From Sphingobacterium cellulitidis (GTDB lineage: Bacteria > Bacteroidota > Bacteroidia > Sphingobacteriales > Sphingobacteriaceae), in NCBI GenBank assembly GCA_002245855.1, contig NOUX01000004.1:124001-188000 (forward strand): a stretch of 64,000 nucleotides of DNA. Reading direction: 5' to 3'. Shown piece by piece: positions 17,642 through 27,518 of the stretch. Numbering within the stretch: the first letter of the stretch is position 1; every line of letters begins with the position of its first letter. Under the pieces are notes generated by a model. That model worked only from the letters and a program-made list of their open reading frames with translations. It made no database searches and was not told the origin of the DNA. The position numbers and the translations under genes are program-made.

Positions 17642-20600
17642 TTACTCAACATCCTGAGTCTTAATTGTGTTTACAAATTCCTTTGGCGTCATGTTATACG
17701 CTTTGATAAAAGCTTTGCTGAAATAAGAGGCTGAACTAAAACCTACCATAAAACAAACTTCATTAATGCGATAATCTCCTTCCAGTAATAAGCTGCATGC
17801 CTTCTTGAGTCGGTAGGTTCGGACATAATCTCCTGGGGAATGACCTGAGATTGCCTTTAATTTGCGTTGGAAATTTGAACGGCTAAGACCAAGAACCTGA
17901 GTAAGAGATTCCACATTGAATTGATCATCCGCTAAATTCTTCTCAATTTCTTCATTGATGCACTTTAAAAATGCCTCATCACTTTTGTTTGTCGCAAGGG
18001 ATGAATAGGAGGCTAATGGATTGTTATTGAAGATTTCTAAGATATTCTTTCGGTTTCGCAGCAAACTGCTGATCTGTGCCCGAAGAAAGTTAATGGAGAA
18101 TGGCTTTTCAATGAATACATCTGCTCCAGTCATTAAACCTTTGATCTTTGTTGAATTTTCAATCTTTGCCGATAATAATATAATGGGTATATGGGAGTAA
18201 TTCAGATTGCTTTTAATGATTTCTGATAAATTGATCCCATCAATTTCAGGCATCATAATATCTGAAATGATTAATGAATAACTATTTTTTTCGAGCCTTT
18301 CTAAGGCTACCCTACCATTTTCAGCGATATCAACTTTGTAATCATCGTGTAGAGATTGTCCAATGAAAGTTGTTATTTCAGGGTTATCATCCACTAATAA
18401 GATTTTCTGTAAACCTACTGAATCCTTATGTTCCAATTCGAGTTCCTCCAATTCGCTCGCCTCCAAGGTTATTTCCGGAAGTTTAGGGTAATTTGTAAAA
18501 CTAAATACAAAGCTGGTGCCTTTGGGCTGAAGGTCAAATACATCTATTTTTCCTGCTATCTGGTTGCTGAAATGCCTTACTAAAAATAAACCTATTCCAG
18601 TTCCTGAATGGCCCTTGTTTGAATTTACCTGATAGAAAGGGTCAAATATTAAGCTTTTAAATTCCTTGGGTATGCCTTTACCATCATCACTTACACTGAT
18701 AAAATAACTCTGATCCGGATTGATACCCAGCTTCAGTTCTATTTTTTTATTCGCAAACTTAATAGCATTACTTAATAGATTGCTGATGATTTTGTTTAAG
18801 GCCTCTATATCAGATTCTACAATTATTTCATTTTTCAAAGGTAGTTGTAGATCAAGTTTTAATTTCTTGCTTTGCGCTGATTTCTTAAAGCGCTCATAAA
18901 TTTCCAATAAAAAGCTGTTGAGGTTAATGCTTTCAGGGTTAATCTGTAAGCGACCTTCTTCCATCTTTCGGAAATCTAATAATTGATTGATAAGGATATG
19001 TAATCGTTCGCAATTTTTCTCGATGATATGCAGGTTATTACGAATGTCCGTTCTGATATTATCCTTATGTAGGATTTCTTCCAATGGAGCACTGATTAAG
19101 CTTACTGGCGTTCTAATTTCATGCGCCACATTCGTAAAGAATTCGATTTTTGATGAATATGATTTTTGTTCTTGTTCCAATTTAAAATTGGCAAGTTGCC
19201 TATTGTGTTTGGCTTTATTTGCCTTTGCATAATAATAGAACAACAGCAGTATGCCAGTAACAAATAGTAGGAGGTAAATTACTTTTGCGGGCACACTTAA
19301 CCAAAATGGTGGTAAGATTTCGATTTCAATGCTGATGCCTTCTTGATTCCAGCGCTTATCATTATTACTGGCCTTAACACGGAAAGTGTATTTTCCATAA
19401 GGGAGATTGACATAAGAAACCGATTGCCTGTTTCCAGCAGCCGTCCAATTTTCATCAGCACCTACGAGCATATAGGCATACTGATTTTCAGAAGGCGAGA
19501 GAAAACTCAAACTGACAAAGGAAATACTAAATGAAGACTGGTTGTATTGGAGTTGAATTAATTGGCCCGTATTGATTTTCTCTTGAATTTCTTGGTCGAA
19601 TTCAGAGCTTGAGTTATTTAATAGTTGAAGCCCCGTAAAAGCCACATTGGGTTGGGTTTTATTTTTTGCTTTTTGAAAAGTCTGTGGATAAAAACTACTA
19701 AAGCCATTTATTCCGCCAAAATAGAATTTTCCATCCCTGCTTTTGAAGGAGGATTTAAAGTTGAATTGATTGCTTTGTAAGCCATTATTAACAGTATATA
19801 ATTCATATTCTGCTGGACGATCGGGATGGAAATGGATAATTCCTTTATTGCTACTTAACCATAAATTGCCTTCAGGATCATCCAATACCCCATAGATAAC
19901 ATTGTTGGGGAGACCATTTTTCTGAGAAATATTGATGAAGGAATCATTTTCTTTCTGATAGATGAAAATACCTTTTCCCTCACTGCTGAAAATAAGCCTA
20001 TTTTGACTGTCAATATAGATGCTGGTTAATTTGCTCGAGGATATAGGTTCATTGGGTCTGATCTTACTATAATGTATCCACTTTTTTGTTTTCTGATCAA
20101 ATTTAATAGGACCGGCTTCATAAGATGCCAGCCATATATTGCCATCAGAATCTTCCTTGATATCATAAATAAACTCATGGATGCCTTCGATGCGGTCAAA
20201 GGCATTCTTCTCGGGGTTAAAGATGCTTAAGCCAGCTGGCGTACCTACATAAATTTTTCCTGCCTTTGACTTATACAATGAAAAGATACAATCATCATTG
20301 ATGCTATTTTTGTTGGATGCCTGATGTCTGAAATTTATTAGGGTTTTCGAATTTAAGTCATATACATCAAGACCTCTTGAGAAAGTTCCTATCCAGAGTT
20401 TATTCTGGTCTAATAATAAGGCGTGTGTATTGTGGTAGGATGTTTTTATGGGTTGGCTAATCGTTCCATTCTCTAAGTCGAAATAATTTATTCCGCCATC
20501 TTCCGTAGCAATCCACATATTTCCCTTGCTGTCCTCCGTCATTTGACTAACAGCTTTTCCAGATAGAAAACCCCTGATAATATCGGAATAAAAGGTTTCA

Positions 20601-21640
20601 ATTTGTAGGAGGGAGGTGTTTAAATAATTGACTCCTCCAAAATAAGTTCCAATCCAAATACTATTTTCTTTATCTCTGGCAATTGAATAGACATTTTGAT
20701 CACTGAGGCTATATTTGAATTGCGGGATATCTACTCGGCTTTGTTTCTTAGATTTTATATTAAAAAGGTAAAGGCCATCGTCTGATCCAATCAGGAGTTG
20801 GTTTTCATCATATTCAAAAATTGAACGGATATGGGAGACAAAAGCAATGGAGGATTTATCCATGTATCTTTCTTGAACACCCAACTGTTTATTAAATCTT
20901 ATCAAACCAATTCCCCAGGTTCCTAACCATAAATCCCCCTGCTTATCCTCGCCAATGGATAGAATTTCATATTCAGGATTATCAGAAGCGTTAAAAAGGT
21001 TTGGTACGGCCTGAAATTTCCCTAGGCTGGAATTATATTTTAACAAGCCTAACCTTGTTCCAGCCCAGATTGCCCCTGATTGATCTTGGAATATCGCCCA
21101 AGTGGCATTTTGACCTAAGTTTCCGTTTTCAATATCCAGATGAATAAGCTTGTTTTCCTTCGGAAAATATTGGAATATTCCCTGGTTCATACTTCCAATC
21201 CACAGGCTTCCATCCTTTGCAATTTTCAAAGTATTGATGGCGGAGTGCAGCTTCAGGTTTTGGTTGGTTTTGAGGTCTAGAAAATAAAAAGCCTCTTTGG
21301 TTTTATCCATGATATAAAGACCATGGTCAGTCCCAACATATAGGGAGTTAGAATCTTTTTCAGCCAAGCTCCGAACAAAATTATTCCCTAAACTGTTTTT
21401 ATCCTGGTGTTGTTTTTGAAAGACCCGGAAAGAATTCCCATCGTACCTGTTTAATCCATCTTTAGTGCCAAACCACATAAATCCAGTTTGATCTTGCAGA
21501 ATGCAATACACGCTATTCTCTGAAAGACCATCTGCAACTTGCAATTTTTTGAAATGCATATTCGAGGGTCTTTGTCCCCATGCAGAATGAAAAATGCTGG
21601 AAAACAGGAGAATAAGGAAGGATATTAGATAAGTCTTCAC
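17642..21640 (-). CDS. Hybrid two-component system regulator (HTCS) of PUL 1
   Basis: A single-chain sensor-regulator of about 1332 residues. I choose the GTG at 21640, which gives MKTYLISFLILLFSSIFHSAWG, a clean signal peptide; an ATG at 21697 adds 19 residues. Numbering from that ATG, the order is two seven-bladed periplasmic propellers of Reg_prop repeats (about 45-730, many W-FGT-GLNRY-type blades), Y_Y_Y domain (735-795), membrane helix (about 800-822), HisKA with His in NVAHEIRTPV, HATPase (about 965-1075, DDGKGIP, GTGIGLFL), receiver (LLVDDNPE, ISDIMMPEIDG, EKPF) and AraC DNA-binding domain to the end. It is divergent from susC and should activate the PUL on binding an oligosaccharide. 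Confidence 0.95.
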   Translation of the reverse strand: MKTYLISFLILLFSSIFHSAWGQRPSNMHFKKLQVADGLSENSVYCILQDQTGFMWFGTKDGLNRYDGNSFRVFQKQHQDKNSLGNNFVRSLAEKDSNSLYVGTDHGLYIMDKTKEAFYFLDLKTNQNLKLHSAINTLKIAKDGSLWIGSMNQGIFQYFPKENKLIHLDIENGNLGQNATWAIFQDQSGAIWAGTRLGLLKYNSSLGKFQAVPNLFNASDNPEYEILSIGEDKQGDLWLGTWGIGLIRFNKQLGVQERYMDKSSIAFVSHIRSIFEYDENQLLIGSDDGLYLFNIKSKKQSRVDIPQFKYSLSDQNVYSIARDKENSIWIGTYFGGVNYLNTSLLQIETFYSDIIRGFLSGKAVSQMTEDSKGNMWIATEDGGINYFDLENGTISQPIKTSYHNTHALLLDQNKLWIGTFSRGLDVYDLNSKTLINFRHQASNKNSINDDCIFSLYKSKAGKIYVGTPAGLSIFNPEKNAFDRIEGIHEFIYDIKEDSDGNIWLASYEAGPIKFDQKTKKWIHYSKIRPNEPISSSKLTSIYIDSQNRLIFSSEGKGIFIYQKENDSFINISQKNGLPNNVIYGVLDDPEGNLWLSSNKGIIHFHPDRPAEYELYTVNNGLQSNQFNFKSSFKSRDGKFYFGGINGFSSFYPQTFQKAKNKTQPNVAFTGLQLLNNSSSEFDQEIQEKINTGQLIQLQYNQSSFSISFVSLSFLSPSENQYAYMLVGADENWTAAGNRQSVSYVNLPYGKYTFRVKASNNDKRWNQEGISIEIEILPPFWLSVPAKVIYLLLFVTGILLLFYYYAKANKAKHNRQLANFKLEQEQKSYSSKIEFFTNVAHEIRTPVSLISAPLEEILHKDNIRTDIRNNLHIIEKNCERLHILINQLLDFRKMEEGRLQINPESINLNSFLLEIYERFKKSAQSKKLKLDLQLPLKNEIIVESDIEALNKIISNLLSNAIKFANKKIELKLGINPDQSYFISVSDDGKGIPKEFKSLIFDPFYQVNSNKGHSGTGIGLFLVRHFSNQIAGKIDVFDLQPKGTSFVFSFTNYPKLPEITLEASELEELELEHKDSVGLQKILLVDDNPEITTFIGQSLHDDYKVDIAENGRVALERLEKNSYSLIISDIMMPEIDGINLSEIIKSNLNYSHIPIILLSAKIENSTKIKGLMTGADVFIEKPFSINFLRAQISSLLRNRKNILEIFNNNPLASYSSLATNKSDEAFLKCINEEIEKNLADDQFNVESLTQVLGLSRSNFQRKLKAISGHSPGDYVRTYRLKKACSLLLEGDYRINEVCFMVGFSSASYFSKAFIKAYNMTPKEFVNTIKTQDVE

Positions 21641-21921
21641 GATGTCATCATTAATAAGCTTACGGTTGATTATCAGGATTATATCTAAAAATAGCAATTA
21701 TTAGTAAAAAGTTGTAAAAATTAACCATTGTTAGGTTTTAAAGAAAAATAGGCTTTTTTTTAACACATGAATTGAAAACGCTCTGATTTCCAGATGTTAA
21801 TTAAAATTCAAGAACCTTATAAACCATTTTAATTGAAAAAAAATAACCTCAGGTAAGTAGCTTATTTGAGATGTTGATATAACCAAAAATTTCTATAACC
21901 AAATTAATAAACCCAATAAAC

Positions 21922-24912
21922 ATGCGGAAAAGTATTATTATCCTTTTCATTTTACTGATTTCTGTATCAGCATTTGCTCAAGACAGAAATATAAAAGGAA
22001 GGGTCACAAACGATGCCGGTGAATCGTTAGCGAATGTAACGGTTACTGTGCAAGGAACCAGCACTGCTGTCATGACAGATGATAATGGGAATTTTGAAAT
22101 TCCTGTTCAATCAGGTCAGGCATTACAATTTGCCATCATAGGCTATAGCAGCCAAACTGTGCAAATTAATAGTCAGACTACATTGGATATTGTTCTTAAA
22201 CCTGAGGATGAACAAGTAGATGAGGTTGTTGTAATTGGATATCAGACCGTCAAGAAGTCTGATTTGACTGGTGCAGTCTCGGTTTTTAAACCGAGTGAGA
22301 TGAAAAATACAACAGTTACAGGAACTGTGGGTGATGCTTTAGGAACCTTACCTGGCCTAAATGTTAGAACTGCTGGAAACCCGGGTTCAGAAGGAAAAGT
22401 CGAGATTAGAGGAACTGGAACTTTTGGCTCAAGCAATCCTCTATATGTTGTTGATGGAATAGTTGCTGGGGCAAATCGGGATTTCAACTTTAATGATATT
22501 GAAAGTATTCAGGTTCTAAAAGACGCGTCGGCAGCTGCGATTTACGGTTCTAGAGCAGGAAATGGGGTGATTATTATTACCACTAAACAAGGTCGTGAAG
22601 GCAAGATGAAAATTGATGTCTCTTCCAGAGGAGCGGCCCAATGGTTACCACGCTATAATTTGGCGGATCGAGATTTGTGGATAAGCATGAATGATCTAGC
22701 CTTTAGTAATGCCAACAGAACGCCTGCCAATCACTTTGATGCTAATACCGACTGGCAGGAAGAGGTATTCAAGACCGGCTGGCTACAGGACCAAAATATC
22801 TCCTTTTCAGGTGGAGGAAAGGAAAGCCGGTACTTTTTTTCTGGGAATTATCAAGCAAATAGTGGCACAACGATAGGGGCTTCCAGTAAGCGTTTTACCC
22901 TTAGGTCCAATATGTCAACCTCAAGAAACTTTGGGGAGAATATTAAATTTAGTCTTGGCGAAAACATAGTATTGAGTAATTTCCAAGTCGATGAACTCAA
23001 TACTAACCCCATTATTGATGTTTATAGAATGTTGCCGACCATTCCAATTTATGATCCAAACAATGCGGCAAAAGGAGGCTACGGTTTTGGTGAAGGCAGT
23101 AGGGATGTGACCTTCGGAACCAATCCATTTGCAATTGAAGATTTTTTGGTAACTGAAAATGGAAATCTACGGACCCGAGGTAATGTGTTTACTGAGTTAG
23201 AATTCTTTAAATCGTTGAAATACAGGTTGAATTTTGGTTTTGATTTGAGCAATGATAAGCATATGGCATTACGAAAAGAAGGATTTTGGACTTATAATCA
23301 ACCATACGATCCATCATCCTTGAATAAAAACCAAGCCCAATACCAAGGTTATGTTTATGATAACACCTTGGAATACGCCAAGATATTTGGTAAGCATGAT
23401 ATTTCTGCTGTTGCAGGGATCAGTTATCAAACCTCGAATTATGAGCAGATTTGGGGGACGAAAAACGACCTATTGATGAATGGTGCTGATTATTTTACTA
23501 ATCTTGATGCAGCCTTGAGTAATCCCAAGACAGGGAATTATCAGGATTTAGAAAAGCTATTTTCAGTTTTTGGTCGGGTTAATTATACCTATGATGAGCG
23601 TTATTTATTGAGTTTAACCATGCGTCGAGATCAGTCTTCAAAATTCAATCCTGATTTAAGTGTTGGCTATTTCCCATCTGTTGCGGCAGGCTGGAGAATC
23701 AGTAAAGAGCAATTCTTTAATGTGCCTTGGATCAATGAGTTAAAACTACGGGCGAATTACGGTGTATTAGGCACCTCTAATATTAATGTATGGGATTGGG
23801 TTTCATTTATTACAGTGTTTCCGCAAGCGGTATTTGGAACAGATCAGGTTGTAAATACAGGTATGACTCAGATTAAGTTGGCAAATGAGGATTTGAAATG
23901 GGAAAAAGTTGCTCAATTAAATGCGGGTTTTGATGCAGTCTTGGCGGATAATAGGCTAAGTCTTTCCTTGGATTATTTTGAAAAAAATACACAGGATGTC
24001 CTGACTCCCATGCCTATTTTATTGACCACAGGTAATAATGGTGGTAATCCAGTAGTTAATTCGGCATCCTTAAAGAATACTGGTTTGGAGTTGACCACAG
24101 AATGGAGGGATAAAGTTGGTGATTTTGGATATCAAATCGGATTCAACGCATCATATATCAAGAACAAGATTGTAGAATTAGGTTATGATCGAAAAGAATT
24201 TACACAATGGAATACTAAATCTCGAGTTGGTGAGAGTATCGGAAATTGGTATTTGATAAAAACTGACGGTCTATTCCAGAGCGCGGAAGAAGTACAAAAT
24301 CATAAAAATGGTGCGGGTCAACTTATTCAACCAAATGCTAAACCTGGGGATGTTCGATTTATTGATTTTAACGATGATGGACAAATTACAGAGGCTGACC
24401 GTCAGTATATGGGAAGCAGCATGCCTAGATATCAGGTTGGTGCAAATTTAGGATTTGAATACAAGGGTTTTGACCTGCAGTTTCAGTTGACCGGAGCATT
24501 TGGCTTTAAATCATTTAATGGTCCACGTAGTGGTTATGATCGATTTGACGATAATTCCAATTATCGTGCAGATTATGATCCATGGACTGCTGAGAATCCA
24601 AATGCTAAGGATCCACGACCAATCTATGCAGATTCAAGAAATGTTCGTCCAGATCAAGATCGTTGGTTGGAAAATGGTAATTACCTGAGAATTCGTCAAA
24701 TGGCACTAGGGTATAATTTTCCTGCATCAATTTTAGGTAATACATTTAGTCAAGTTAGGCTTTATGTGAATGCGCAGAACCTGGTCACATTTACTAAATA
24801 CAGAGGCTTGGATCCGGAGTTTTTGAATCGGAGTATCTGGGAGCGTAGTTATGATGGGGGATCATTTCCAAACCCTAGAGGATTTAGTTTTGGAGCACAA
24901 ATCACCTTTTAA
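21922..24912 (+). CDS. SusC-family TonB-dependent outer-membrane transporter (PUL 1)
   Basis: A 996-residue outer-membrane beta-barrel that imports oligosaccharides with its SusD lid. It has a signal peptide (1-20, ending SAFAQ), a CarboxypepD_reg-like domain (about 22-100, IKGRVTNDAGESLANVTVTV), the TonB-box-like region DEVVVIGYQTVKKSDLTGAV, a plug domain (about 115-225, IEVLKDASAAAIYGSRAGNG-like with QVLKDASAAAIYGSRAG) and a barrel ending in a C-terminal aromatic strand (FSFGAQITF). There is no STN domain, so it is not a sigma/anti-sigma transducer type. It is followed by susD after 15 nt and controlled presumably by the divergent HTCS. Confidence 0.95.
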   Translation: MRKSIIILFILLISVSAFAQDRNIKGRVTNDAGESLANVTVTVQGTSTAVMTDDNGNFEIPVQSGQALQFAIIGYSSQTVQINSQTTLDIVLKPEDEQVDEVVVIGYQTVKKSDLTGAVSVFKPSEMKNTTVTGTVGDALGTLPGLNVRTAGNPGSEGKVEIRGTGTFGSSNPLYVVDGIVAGANRDFNFNDIESIQVLKDASAAAIYGSRAGNGVIIITTKQGREGKMKIDVSSRGAAQWLPRYNLADRDLWISMNDLAFSNANRTPANHFDANTDWQEEVFKTGWLQDQNISFSGGGKESRYFFSGNYQANSGTTIGASSKRFTLRSNMSTSRNFGENIKFSLGENIVLSNFQVDELNTNPIIDVYRMLPTIPIYDPNNAAKGGYGFGEGSRDVTFGTNPFAIEDFLVTENGNLRTRGNVFTELEFFKSLKYRLNFGFDLSNDKHMALRKEGFWTYNQPYDPSSLNKNQAQYQGYVYDNTLEYAKIFGKHDISAVAGISYQTSNYEQIWGTKNDLLMNGADYFTNLDAALSNPKTGNYQDLEKLFSVFGRVNYTYDERYLLSLTMRRDQSSKFNPDLSVGYFPSVAAGWRISKEQFFNVPWINELKLRANYGVLGTSNINVWDWVSFITVFPQAVFGTDQVVNTGMTQIKLANEDLKWEKVAQLNAGFDAVLADNRLSLSLDYFEKNTQDVLTPMPILLTTGNNGGNPVVNSASLKNTGLELTTEWRDKVGDFGYQIGFNASYIKNKIVELGYDRKEFTQWNTKSRVGESIGNWYLIKTDGLFQSAEEVQNHKNGAGQLIQPNAKPGDVRFIDFNDDGQITEADRQYMGSSMPRYQVGANLGFEYKGFDLQFQLTGAFGFKSFNGPRSGYDRFDDNSNYRADYDPWTAENPNAKDPRPIYADSRNVRPDQDRWLENGNYLRIRQMALGYNFPASILGNTFSQVRLYVNAQNLVTFTKYRGLDPEFLNRSIWERSYDGGSFPNPRGFSFGAQITF

Positions 24913-24927
24913 CCTTAAGAAAGAACA

Positions 24928-26493
24928 ATGAAAAAGTTAATCAATATATTGTTTGCGGCTTGCTTGATGACAAGCTGTAGTGTGGAAGTAAATAACCCAA
25001 ATACCATCTCGACAAAGACCTTTTGGAAAAGTGAAAAAGATGCCCAATTTGGTATCAATGCGGCTTACAACATGTTTTACAAACCAGGTACTTTTAGTCG
25101 TTGGTTATGGTTTCGGTTGGATTTAACTTCTGATGAAGGCTTTAGCCAAAGTCCATGGGCAGAATTAAAGGAATGGACTCAATTTAGATACAATAACTAT
25201 AATTTCTGGGAAGGAAATGCATGGACTTATCGGGATTTTTATGAAGCCATCTTCCGTTCAAATCAAGTGCTGCATTATGTTCCGGAGATCGAATTTGCTG
25301 ATGCTAAACAAAAGGAATACATATTAGGTCAAGCCTATTTTTTAAGAGGTCTCTATTATTACTATTTAACCGTGTTGTGGGGCAGTGAAAGCAAGAGCCT
25401 TCCGATTGTATTGGAGCCATCTACTCCTGGGATGCAACCGGAAGGGCATACTGAGAAAGAAGTTTTTGCACAGGCAATTGCCGACTTGAAGAAAGCTTCT
25501 GAACTTTTGCCTGAGGAATGGGATAATCCAAATAAAGGCCGAGCAACCAAGGGTGCAGCCCTAGCATTCAAAGCAAAATGTCATATGCAAATGCATCAAT
25601 TTGCGGAGGCTAAAGCTGATTTGGATTGGTTGGTTACTGGAGTAGGAAAGAAGTACTACGATTTAACGGCAAATTATTTTGATAATTTCACCAAAGACCG
25701 GGAGAACAATCCAGAATCGGTTTTTGAAATCCAGTACTCCGATGCTAATCCTGCACCAGCGGGAGATGGCGATTTCAGTGTAGATCCAAACTTAGGTTTG
25801 AACCGGGGACAGTTTTTTGCGCCTCCAGGCATAGGCTGGACCGATGGGGAGTTAAGGCCATGGATTATCGATGAATTCAAAAAGGAAAAAAATGTAACCA
25901 ATACTTTTGATATCAGATTACGCTATACAGCATTTTACAGCAGTATGCATTTGGATTTTCCAAATAATGATAAGCTTTATGGTTTGGTTAGTAATGAAGC
26001 TCAATGGAATAAGGATAATTATAAAGGGCGTGTGTTTTTCAGGAAATATAGTTCTGATTATTACCGCACTTATGATGATTATTATAATCCTACGAATGTT
26101 CGCTTGATCCGATATGCAGATGTTTTATTGATGTATGCAGAATGTATTGCTGAAACAAATGGTTCCCTTTCGGATGCTGTTGCAATGGTCGATCGAGTTA
26201 GAAATCGAGTAAATATGCCTAAATTATCCGTAAATCATGCTTCTGCGAGCAGTGGTAAAGCGGCTTTTCTGAAGAGGTTGCAGATGGAGCGATTCCTAGA
26301 ATTGGCGACTGAAGGCTATCGTTGGGCTGATTTGAAACGTTGGGGGCTTTTAGACAGCCAAGAAGGTTTGAATGAGCTGAAAGGGAGAGATCCTGACTTT
26401 GAAAATTTTGTAATCAAGAAACACCGCAGTTTACCAATTCCTTCGGATGAGGTAAATAATAATCCTAATGTGACTCAAAACCCTGGTTATTAA
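24928..26493 (+). CDS. SusD-family glycan-binding lipoprotein (PUL 1)
   Basis: A 521-residue surface lipoprotein that captures glycan and caps the SusC barrel. The signal peptide ends at a lipobox, LMTSC, with acyl Cys near residue 17. The body shows the SusD pattern: N-terminal KTFWKSEKDAQFGINAAYN, TPR-like helices (QAYFLRGLYYYYLTVLWG), and the C-terminal RagB/SusD block with IRYADVLLMYAECIAE, RVRNRVNMP, ERFLELATEGYRWADLKRWG and the terminal LPIPSDEVNNNPNVTQN. It lies 15 nt after susC and forms one operon with it. Confidence 0.95.
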   Translation: MKKLINILFAACLMTSCSVEVNNPNTISTKTFWKSEKDAQFGINAAYNMFYKPGTFSRWLWFRLDLTSDEGFSQSPWAELKEWTQFRYNNYNFWEGNAWTYRDFYEAIFRSNQVLHYVPEIEFADAKQKEYILGQAYFLRGLYYYYLTVLWGSESKSLPIVLEPSTPGMQPEGHTEKEVFAQAIADLKKASELLPEEWDNPNKGRATKGAALAFKAKCHMQMHQFAEAKADLDWLVTGVGKKYYDLTANYFDNFTKDRENNPESVFEIQYSDANPAPAGDGDFSVDPNLGLNRGQFFAPPGIGWTDGELRPWIIDEFKKEKNVTNTFDIRLRYTAFYSSMHLDFPNNDKLYGLVSNEAQWNKDNYKGRVFFRKYSSDYYRTYDDYYNPTNVRLIRYADVLLMYAECIAETNGSLSDAVAMVDRVRNRVNMPKLSVNHASASSGKAAFLKRLQMERFLELATEGYRWADLKRWGLLDSQEGLNELKGRDPDFENFVIKKHRSLPIPSDEVNNNPNVTQNPGY

Positions 26494-26531
26494 TAGATAA
26501 TCTGCAATGTCACAGACTTAAATTAAACGAT

Positions 26532-27476
26532 ATGAAAAAACTAAGCTATTTTCTCTTTCTGATGCTGCTATCATTAATAGGTTGCGCAAAAACAGAAAAA
26601 TCCGATTTTGAATTTAAAAATCCCGTTCCATTGGGTGATCCTTTTATCATGTTGCATGAAGGGAAGTACTATGCCTATGGCACCAAAGCGCAGAATGGAA
26701 TTGAGGTATATACGTCTGACGATCTGAAGGAATGGACCAAGGAAAGTTCATTGGCTCTTAAATCGGAGGATTCTTGGGGTGGTCGTTGGTTTTGGGCTCC
26801 AGAAGTCTATTATATTAAGGAAAAGAATAAATTCTTTATGTACTACTCTGCCAATGAGCATATCTGTGTGGCCACATCTGACTCGCCATTAGGACCATTT
26901 GTACAGGATAAGAAAGAGCCTATGCTACCCGATGAGAAAGCCATTGACAATTCATTATTTATCGATAGTGATGGCAAGCCCTATTTATACTTCGATCGTT
27001 TTAACGATGGACTTAATATTTGGGTAGCTGGGTTACAGGATGATTTACAGACTATTGATCTTGCCAGTATGAAGCCATGTTTTCATGTTTCGCAAGAATG
27101 GGAAACGGTTTGGCCCAGGGTGAATGAAGGTGCTTTTGTAGTTAAGCATAAGGATTTGTATTACCTGACTTATTCAGGGAACAGTTATGAAAGTCAATCA
27201 TACGGAGTAGGATTTGCAACTTCTAAATCTGTTAATGGACCATGGACGAAATATGATAAAAATCCTATTCTACAAATGCCGGAAGATTTAGTGGGGGTAG
27301 GGCATAGTGCGATGTTTAAGGATAAGGATGGCAAATTAAGAATTGTATTTCATGCTCATCATTCCAAGGATAGCATCCATCCAAGAGCGATGTATATTGC
27401 CGAAGTAACCTTTACTAATGATGCCATGCCTGTTATGAAAATTACAGGGGATATTATTCGTCCGAAATTGAAATAA
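26532..27476 (+). CDS. GH43-family glycoside hydrolase lipoprotein
   Basis: A 314-residue five-bladed propeller enzyme. The first 18 residues form a lipoprotein signal (LLSLIGC, Cys18), placing it on the membrane surface. The GH43 catalytic triad can be placed: general base Asp36 in PLGDPFIM, pKa-modulating Asp139 in AIDNSLFIDSDG, and general acid Glu199 in RVNEGAFVV. GH43 enzymes remove alpha-L-arabinofuranosyl, beta-xylosyl or galactosyl units, so the target could be an arabinan, arabinoxylan or arabinogalactan; sequence alone does not decide. It is 38 nt after susD, in the PUL 1 operon. Confidence 0.9.
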   Translation: MKKLSYFLFLMLLSLIGCAKTEKSDFEFKNPVPLGDPFIMLHEGKYYAYGTKAQNGIEVYTSDDLKEWTKESSLALKSEDSWGGRWFWAPEVYYIKEKNKFFMYYSANEHICVATSDSPLGPFVQDKKEPMLPDEKAIDNSLFIDSDGKPYLYFDRFNDGLNIWVAGLQDDLQTIDLASMKPCFHVSQEWETVWPRVNEGAFVVKHKDLYYLTYSGNSYESQSYGVGFATSKSVNGPWTKYDKNPILQMPEDLVGVGHSAMFKDKDGKLRIVFHAHHSKDSIHPRAMYIAEVTFTNDAMPVMKITGDIIRPKLK

Positions 27477-27518
27477 ATAATCCATTTAGAAAATAAATCA
27501 ACAAATACGTCAAACGAT